Shown here: positions 30,980 through 35,881 of the stretch, one piece after another
How the letters are laid out: each line of letters begins with the position of its first letter
Numbering within the stretch: position 1 is the first letter of the stretch
Source: a virus
Virus record (IMG/VR): IMGVR_UViG_3300026519_000006
Span: 1 to 35,881 of that record
Direction: 5' to 3' (one strand)
Length of the DNA stretch: 35,881 bases
Made by a program: the position numbers and the translations under genes
The notes under the pieces: model-generated
The model's input: only the letters and a program-made list of their open reading frames with translations
What the model was told of the DNA's origin: nothing
The model's database searches: none

Positions 30980-32519
30980 TTAAACACCACTTGTGTGTGG
31001 GGGAGAGGGTGACAATCTGCCGCTTCCCCCCGGGATGTTGGACAACATGAGAGTGAGACCAACTTGAAAGCCCTCGGGTATACCCCATCTTGAGTTTCCC
31101 GGTGACTCCTGCAACATAGCATCCATCAAAGATTCCCGCACTGTGGATGTGACCTATGGTGCTCTTCATCCCGAGACGTGCAAATGCAAGTGGATTTCCT
31201 CTCGCCCCATTGGCGCCAAGGTGGCCGTGTTGTCCAAGCTCCACCCCCTCAACTATGAACCCCTCATCCGGGGACAGCACCTTGACGCTGTTACGGAGGC
31301 CATTAGCTTTCAACCACCAACGGAATAGGTCAACGTCCTCCTCTCTTCTCATTAGTTCCAGCTTGAGAATCAGCTTGGCGTTCTCAGGGTCATCCCGAAA
31401 GTCTGCCTTGTCCAGCCATGTGGTGAGCATCTCATGGTGGTTGGAATATGGGAGAACAACCTCACCATTGGTCAACTCGGAGAGACTGTTCAGGAGCTTC
31501 AGGGTTCCTTCAAGTTCCCTCTCCACATTGGAGGTGCCGTCCCTGAATGTTTTCCAACTTGAGAAGCTCTTCCCAACCTCGTGTGGGTTCTGGGATAGCA
31601 TGTCGAATACGTCATGGACTGCCACAGTCTTTGGGTTGAGTATAGCTATCATCTCCTCCACAGTGACATAGGATTTATTGCACAGCTGCGCCTCGTGGAT
31701 ATCTCCCAGAACAAGAGAAGTTGCACCAACGAACTCCTCACTCCCCTCACGGTAAGCCCTGCCCAAATCGTGAATAACCCCATCTCTTGCTGACCAATGG
31801 AGCTGACGAACCCACCACTCCCCAGTGCTTGAGACTTCCGCCACCAAGGCACAGATTGTATGGTGAAACTCCGCACGTCTCCCGGCCTTTGATGCACTGT
31901 AATTGGAAACTGTGAGAGACCCCGTGGTATACGCGAACTTGGGGGGAAGTCCCTGAGGCGTGGCGATTGACTCCATCGCAACCTTCTGGTGGCCTATTAT
32001 GAAGCTGTCACCACCACCAAAGTTCCCCAAGCTGCTAAGGGGTCTGACCGCTGTCGGTATAACAGGCATCGTAGGGTATACAACCAAGTCAGGGGATAGC
32101 CTAAGCTCCTCGTTCAGCAGATAAGGGGCAAGGTCTGGGTGCCACATGATATCCCCCGTTACAGCCTTTCCATGTGGGTGGTGCTCAATAGGGATGACAT
32201 GCAACTTCGCACCGCGAGACTTACAGTACCCTTCCAGAGTGGAGAAGAACTTCGTATGGAGTGGGGTATTATTCTGTGCACTCGTGAAAACGTGGATACC
32301 CGGAGTCCAATGTATGGGAGGCTTCGTTGATACCGGCTCCAGCTCTTTGTATTCCGGTTCCTTGTCTTCTTTCTCTACCACCTCTTTAACCTTCCTCACG
32401 ACTCTTGGCAAGGCCACATCCTCTAGCGTCCCCTGCCGCCTGTGCTTGCCGTAACACCCACTACAAAGTCCCCTGCTAAGCTGGTTGTTCTCACAACCCG
32501 TTATGATACAAGTCTGCAT
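30969..32519 (-). CDS. Calcineurin-like metallophosphoesterase with N-terminal zinc knuckle
   Basis: The 516-residue protein is taken from ATG 32519 with GGAGG 6 nt upstream. Residues 3-28 form a zinc knuckle, CIITGC then LCSGCYGKHRRQG, like the DNA-binding knuckles of phage HNH enzymes. The C-terminal two thirds carry metallophosphoesterase motifs in order: LGDIHE, SNHHE (for GNHD/E), GQHGHLG and GHIHSAG, supplying the metal-binding Asp, Asn and His. Substrate unknown; related phage enzymes act on nucleic acids or nucleotides (T5 A1 has such a domain). It overlaps the upstream gene by 29 nt. Confidence 0.8.
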   Translation of the reverse strand: MQTCIITGCENNQLSRGLCSGCYGKHRRQGTLEDVALPRVVRKVKEVVEKEDKEPEYKELEPVSTKPPIHWTPGIHVFTSAQNNTPLHTKFFSTLEGYCKSRGAKLHVIPIEHHPHGKAVTGDIMWHPDLAPYLLNEELRLSPDLVVYPTMPVIPTAVRPLSSLGNFGGGDSFIIGHQKVAMESIATPQGLPPKFAYTTGSLTVSNYSASKAGRRAEFHHTICALVAEVSSTGEWWVRQLHWSARDGVIHDLGRAYREGSEEFVGATSLVLGDIHEAQLCNKSYVTVEEMIAILNPKTVAVHDVFDMLSQNPHEVGKSFSSWKTFRDGTSNVERELEGTLKLLNSLSELTNGEVVLPYSNHHEMLTTWLDKADFRDDPENAKLILKLELMRREEDVDLFRWWLKANGLRNSVKVLSPDEGFIVEGVELGQHGHLGANGARGNPLAFARLGMKSTIGHIHSAGIFDGCYVAGVTGKLKMGYTRGLSSWSHSHVVQHPGGKRQIVTLSPTHKWCLNEG

Positions 32520-32964
32520 GCGGTACCTCCGTTGAAGCATCTGGTTGTTCCTCACTCAAGTAGGAGAGGAACACAAGGTTAGTTAGGATATGGGAGACAT
32601 GGGGAAGACCGCTCTCCGTATCGAGACCCTCTTCGGCACACTTTATAATGTGTCGTGACAGTGCGGCCCGAAACCTCTCGTACCCGTTGGGGACGGACTT
32701 CCACGTATGCCTGCCTCTCCCACTGTCCAATCCCTTTTGCAGGGCGGCTTGAATGTAGTTGATAGCCACCTTGCGCCCTAGCAAGTCAAACAGAATCCGG
32801 GTTGCTTTCTGCCAGTCCTCATTAAAGACTGCTCTTAGAAAATCCTCCCCCTCTTTGTGGTACCCTAAGAAGAGACCGGAAGGAGGTTGGGGAACTGTCC
32901 ACATGGGAATTATGCTGTAGTCCAGTTTGCCCTTGTCATTCTTGCCGTTATCTTGATTGGCCAC
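32491..32964 (-). CDS. dATP/dGTP diphosphohydrolase-like protein (DUF5664 type)
   Basis: The 157-residue protein starts with GTG 32964 after AGGAGG. It has KLDYSIIP near the N-terminus and FRAALSRHIIKCAEEGLDTE leading into SGLPHVSHILTNLVFL. These match the two conserved blocks of the dATP/dGTP diphosphohydrolase N-terminal family, including the RH, D-ESGL-H-H and N positions. An insertion of about 50 residues separates the blocks. Such proteins are thought to adjust deoxynucleotide pools. Family call by eye. Confidence 0.6.
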   Translation of the reverse strand: MANQDNGKNDKGKLDYSIIPMWTVPQPPSGLFLGYHKEGEDFLRAVFNEDWQKATRILFDLLGRKVAINYIQAALQKGLDSGRGRHTWKSVPNGYERFRAALSRHIIKCAEEGLDTESGLPHVSHILTNLVFLSYLSEEQPDASTEVPHADLYHNGL

Positions 32965-33112
32965 AATGTCCTCCTGCCTGTCGTAAGATGTTATAGCAGA
33001 CCTGCTCTATTTCTTTAAGGAGCACCTCCACTGCGTCTTCGTTGTGGTGGTAGGAGCTAAGGGAGTTCACGAGGAGTGCGAGGTCACTCGCGTACTCTTC
33101 CAAATTGTTCAC
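32948..33112 (-). CDS. Small acidic protein (54 aa, GTG start)
   Basis: GTG 33112 overlaps the ligase stop (GTGA) and the frame ends 17 nt inside the next gene. The product begins MNNLEEYASDLALLVNSLSS and is helical and acidic (EDAVEVLLKEIEQVCYNIL). Its overlaps on both sides argue for a coupled real gene. No family recognised. Confidence 0.5.
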   Translation of the reverse strand: MNNLEEYASDLALLVNSLSSYHHNEDAVEVLLKEIEQVCYNILRQAGGHCGQSR

Positions 33113-33990
33113 TTGCTTGCCTCCTCTAATGTGTCAAAGCGAATCTCAACAACTTTGGCCAGCCTCAGGTTTGTCCCGGTGCTTGATACCCGCAAGCACT
33201 TTACAGTGGCGACCTGCCCGATATAGGTGTTTTTGTGGTAGAGCATAACGCGACGGGCCTTGTCATCGAACCCGGCACCAAGGTCAGCATTGATTCTGTT
33301 ACCTTTAAAGTCCAACACCAGCCGTCCTGTCATGCCCTCCCTCTTCCCCTTGCCCTCCTCGACATCCAGAATCTTGAGGTCGAACCGTGGCTCCACTACC
33401 TTCTTCAGCAGGTGGCGAACCCGCTTACCCCTTAACCAAGGGGAGGATTTCCTTGCGAACACGATTCCCTCGGCATCCCTTTCCTTTACTGACTGCCACA
33501 ACATCTCCGCCATGTTACCCCGTGACTGGAGGACACGAACACTCTCCGGGATATTGGATTGCCTCTGCTCCCAAGGGGTACAGGATTCGCCCTTAACGTA
33601 CTCGTCAACGGTCACTGTATCAAAGACCCGGAAGTCCATTGGGGGTGCTGTGGAAACCTCTTTGGCGTTGGGATTCAGAGTTCCGGAGAGCTGTTCCAGA
33701 GACCTAAGTCCTGTCGCGTCAACTATCTCCCCGAAGTAGACTCGTCCCTCTTCAAGTGGGACATTATCCCGGGTACCACTAAGCAGTGCCGCCGTGTTTG
33801 ATAGAGGCTTGCCTGACAGAGAGAACATCCTCAACTCTCCCTTGTTATACACTAGTATTCCCGACACCCCATCCTCTTTGATACTCACACAGAAGTCATC
33901 CCCGAAGGTCTCTCCATCCTTTACCTTGTGGAGCTTCTGCCCCGCGGCACAGCCAATCTTGAAGCACCCCAAGTCTTCGTAAATGTCCAC
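33109..33990 (-). CDS. ATP-dependent DNA ligase
   Basis: The 293-residue ligase starts with GTG 33990 (GGAGG upstream). Motif I is SIKEDGVSG with nucleophile Lys38; the usual KxDGxR Arg is Ser43. Motif III is YFGEIVD, IIIa is DFRVFD, IV is EGIVFA and V is LLKKVV. A small OB domain closes the protein. It seals nicks at replication and recombination. It is smaller than T7 ligase (359). Its place after the exonuclease and resolvase fits the replication cluster. Confidence 0.88.
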   Translation of the reverse strand: MDIYEDLGCFKIGCAAGQKLHKVKDGETFGDDFCVSIKEDGVSGILVYNKGELRMFSLSGKPLSNTAALLSGTRDNVPLEEGRVYFGEIVDATGLRSLEQLSGTLNPNAKEVSTAPPMDFRVFDTVTVDEYVKGESCTPWEQRQSNIPESVRVLQSRGNMAEMLWQSVKERDAEGIVFARKSSPWLRGKRVRHLLKKVVEPRFDLKILDVEEGKGKREGMTGRLVLDFKGNRINADLGAGFDDKARRVMLYHKNTYIGQVATVKCLRVSSTGTNLRLAKVVEIRFDTLEEASK

Positions 33991-33992
33991 TG

Positions 33993-34160
33993 TTAGTCCT
34001 CCTCAAACTCTATAGGAAAATAGTACCGACTGTCACACAAAGGGCACTGGCAAAACTCCTCGGACACCATTAACAGGGTGTTGTCGCACTCACACTGTAG
34101 AAGTTTTGGTTGAGACCCGGCGGCTTTTGCCTTCTTGAAATCGATAATGTTATCACTCAT
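33993..34160 (-). CDS. Small zinc-ribbon protein (55 aa)
   Basis: ATG 34160 overlaps the resolvase stop (ATGA). The 55 residues contain CECDN, then after 8 residues CQCPLC, a CxC...CxCxxC cluster for one zinc ion. Between resolvase and ligase it may bind DNA or a replication protein, but function is unknown. Confidence 0.65.
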   Translation of the reverse strand: MSDNIIDFKKAKAAGSQPKLLQCECDNTLLMVSEEFCQCPLCDSRYYFPIEFEED

Positions 34161-34648
34161 GTTTCACCTGTAGTAAGAAGGTGGTAATACGCAATAAGGA
34201 GGGCGTCACACCTTCCGTCATGCTTAGCCAAGTGAATCCCTTCAACCCAAGGCCACCACGCGCGTGCAGCCTCAAGGGATATCTGTTTCTTTTGGGTGGG
34301 TGAAGACCCCTTTGGTGCAATGAGTCCGAGTCGTTTCTTCCAAGTTATTGGGGCTACTGTGGAGTACAGTCCCCAGCCTTCCCGCACCACAAACAAGGCT
34401 TGGGAATACATGCACGCTTGGGCCCACGTTGTCTTTGCTGATTGTCCGGGGAAGGCGTGAACCTTCTCGACAATGACAAGAGCCTCAGGTGCTGTCTCTC
34501 GAAGTGTCTGTATTTCATCTACGACTCCGGGTGTTAATATTGAATCACCATCCTTCGCCATATCCACGAACCGGCAATCCTGCTTGTCAAAGTCAACGAG
34601 TGCCAGTGCACCCTTCGCCCCCGTATCTACACCGAGTATCCACCCCAT
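34157..34648 (-). CDS. RuvC-like Holliday junction resolvase/endonuclease
   Basis: The 163-residue RNase H-fold enzyme is taken from ATG 34648, two bases after the exonuclease stop; a GTG at 34675 would add nine residues. Motifs: ILGVDTGAKGALALVD (first Asp), LVIVEKVHAF (Glu) and KHDGRCDALLIAYY (His/Asp). SAKTTW matches the RuvC substrate loop. It resolves branched replication intermediates before packaging. Confidence 0.85.
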   Translation of the reverse strand: MGWILGVDTGAKGALALVDFDKQDCRFVDMAKDGDSILTPGVVDEIQTLRETAPEALVIVEKVHAFPGQSAKTTWAQACMYSQALFVVREGWGLYSTVAPITWKKRLGLIAPKGSSPTQKKQISLEAARAWWPWVEGIHLAKHDGRCDALLIAYYHLLTTGET

Positions 34649-34649
34649 C

Positions 34650-35642
34650 TCAGTGGGAGAGCCTGCTGGTGGCACGGAAACCTGTCACTGGCACGTTGAC
34701 CTCACTCTTTTCAGAAGTCGGCACAGGGAGTCGCTCCTTTGGCTCCGAGGGTATCTCCCTCTCTTGGTTGTGGTCAAAGTCTTTCATGTCAGATGATACC
34801 TCCACAAGGTCTGTGTTCAGCATTGTATCTTTACCTGTCAGGATATATGCAAGGTTTGCTTGCTCCCAAAGGTAATCCTCCCACTCCTCAATCTTCCCAT
34901 CCTCCCCGAATTGCTTGTAAGCATCCACCACGATACGGCGCATTTCTTCTACGTCACCCGCAGAGTAGACCTCCTTAACAAACTTTGACTTCTCCCCTAC
35001 TCTGGGGAGACCTCCATAGTTGTCTGTGGGGTCACCGATAAGGATTTGCTTGAATAGAAGACGTTGGCCGTCCAAGTAGTCCACCCTATCCCACACCTCT
35101 TTGATGAAGTCAAAGTGCCATCCCGGTATCTGCTTAAGGTCTTTATCATAGGACACGATACAGGTTGTATCACCCTTTCCAAGGGCTTCTATCTGGCAGA
35201 TTGCCATCGCGTCATCGGCCTCCCCATCATCGACGACCTCGGCACCATACTCCTGAAGCAAGAACCTCTTTGCCTCTAGGTAGTGAATAGGCTTACTGCT
35301 CCGGCCACCCTTGTATGGCTTGGTTGTGGCGATGTCATGCCGGTGGCAACGAGAGTCCGACAGGAACAGTGTCCAGCTGTCTGCTCCTGTCTTCTCGACA
35401 ATTCTGGAAAGGATTCCTCTGATTACTTGGTGGACAACCTCAACAGGCTTTAGGTCTATCTCCTTCTCCAGCTCCATCTCGTCAGGGTTTCCTCCTGCCT
35501 TCTTTATCAAGGCCAGTAATTCTCTGTGGCTGTCCGCTTCAAACAGAACCACCCCCTTCGCGGAGGCCTTCCACCTCGCCTTCTGGCAAGCGAACGCGGC
35601 TCTATATTGAATAAGGTCAGCGTCGATTAATAAGTGCATCAT
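34650..35642 (-). CDS. 5'-3' exonuclease / flap endonuclease (T7 gp6 / FEN type)
   Basis: The 330-residue nuclease shows LLIDADLIQYRAAFA at the N-terminus, YKGGR near residue 110, EADDAMAI and SYDKDLKQI (metal-binding Asp/Glu), then GDPTDNYGGLPRVGEKSKF, the helix-hairpin-helix region. The last 60 residues are a charged low-complexity tail. It would remove RNA primers and resect ends. Two adjacent ATGs (35642 and 35639) follow TAGGAG; the second is better spaced. Confidence 0.9.
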   Translation of the reverse strand: MMHLLIDADLIQYRAAFACQKARWKASAKGVVLFEADSHRELLALIKKAGGNPDEMELEKEIDLKPVEVVHQVIRGILSRIVEKTGADSWTLFLSDSRCHRHDIATTKPYKGGRSSKPIHYLEAKRFLLQEYGAEVVDDGEADDAMAICQIEALGKGDTTCIVSYDKDLKQIPGWHFDFIKEVWDRVDYLDGQRLLFKQILIGDPTDNYGGLPRVGEKSKFVKEVYSAGDVEEMRRIVVDAYKQFGEDGKIEEWEDYLWEQANLAYILTGKDTMLNTDLVEVSSDMKDFDHNQEREIPSEPKERLPVPTSEKSEVNVPVTGFRATSRLSH

Positions 35643-35683
35643 TTTCTCCTAAGGAAGAGGCATCCTTGCCTTATATCGCTAAC

Positions 35684-35881
35684 CTACTGTGCTGTTGGAA
35701 CGCCCGGAACCGGAGGGACGGCTGGGGCAGCAGGAGCCGCCGGAGCAGCAGGAGCCGCCGGAGCTGCAGGAGCCGCCGGAGCTGCAGGAGCCACCGGAGC
35801 TGCAGGAGCCGCCGGAGCTGCAGGAGCCACCGGAGCTGCAGGAGCCACCGGAGCTGCAGGAGCCGCCGGAGCTGCAGGAGC
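35684..35881 (-). CDS. C-terminal part of the Ala-Pro repeat protein (continues from position 1)
   Basis: This reads on from the left-edge gene in the same frame if position 35881 adjoins position 1: eight further APAAP-V/A units (35881-35738) then a tail ending AVPPVPGVPTAQ and TAG at 35684-35686. It adds 65 residues. The exonuclease ribosome site follows 33 nt later, so the two genes are in one operon. Confidence 0.6.
   Translation of the reverse strand, partial: APAAPAAPAAPVAPAAPVAPAAPAAPAAPVAPAAPAAPAAPAAPAAPAAPAAPAVPPVPGVPTAQ
35738..35881. repeat. 18-bp tandem repeat array, right part
   Basis: Eight full 18-bp units ending exactly at the window edge. The unit types in order are G (with one internal AGCAG variant), G, G, A, G, A, A, G. 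The last three units equal the first three at the left edge (54 bp). The joined array has 14 full units, or 11 if the 54 bp is a terminal redundancy. Confidence 0.95.

Noticed and set aside
1-35881. Z-genome (diaminopurine) phage
   Set aside because: The diphosphohydrolase-like gene and odd polymerase raised the idea, but no purZ-like adenylosuccinate synthetase is present.
1-35881. T7-type autographivirus with its own RNA polymerase
   Set aside because: Every long frame is accounted for and none carries single-subunit RNA polymerase motifs or the needed length of about 800 residues.

Overview
The window looks like the essentially complete genome of a strictly lytic, short-tailed (podovirus-type) double-stranded DNA phage of an unidentified, probably Gram-negative, bacterium. 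The phage reading rests on a family A DNA polymerase, TOPRIM-helicase, 5'-3' exonuclease, RuvC-like resolvase and ligase on one arm, and terminase, portal, scaffold, capsid, podovirus tail adaptor, nozzle, ejection proteins, fibres, lysozyme and holin-like genes on the other. I see no integrase, repressor, tRNA, ribonucleotide reductase or single-subunit RNA polymerase. The two window ends lie inside one 18-bp repeat array in one gene and share an exact 54-bp overlap, so the molecule is most simply a circular or circularly permuted assembly cut in a repeat.

Layout (treating the ends as joined). A repeat-rich 2.1-kb region without genes (about 7.24-9.36 kb) separates two divergent arms. The leftward arm (minus strand) runs 7146 -> 1 -> 35881 -> 29280. 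It starts with small early genes, including an ArdA-like antirestriction protein, membrane peptides and a candidate structured RNA (about 5.94-6.19 kb). Replication genes follow: TOPRIM/DnaB-like helicase, T7-like DNA polymerase, a possible ssDNA-binding protein with an Ala/Pro-repeat tail that spans the window ends, flap-type exonuclease, RuvC-like resolvase, zinc-ribbon protein and ATP-dependent ligase. Beyond these are a dATP/dGTP diphosphohydrolase-like protein, a zinc-knuckle metallophosphoesterase, a 3-TM holin-like protein and a protein with a faint sigma region 2 resemblance. The rightward arm (plus strand) runs 9360 -> 29233: terminase, portal, scaffold, capsid, a terminator, possible decoration proteins, fibres, tail adaptor, nozzle, ejection proteins, a collagen-like fibre, lysozyme and holin. 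The arms converge on a hairpin terminator at 29238-29277.

The main non-routine features are these. (1) A group I intron in the major capsid gene, placed by P1, P10, P3, P7 and P9 pairings, carries a two-motif LAGLIDADG endonuclease gene that runs past the 3' splice site. (2) The DNA polymerase lacks both partners of the usual sugar-recognition pair (motif A Glu is His, O-helix Tyr is Asn) while the catalytic Asp, Arg and Lys residues remain. (3) The helicase P-loop and ligase motif I are also off-consensus. (4) The divergent intergenic region contains six copies of a 10-bp element, an identical 30-bp element twice, iteron-like repeats and a candidate structured RNA, and may hold the origin and the rightward promoters. 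Functions were assigned by reading motifs, without database searches.
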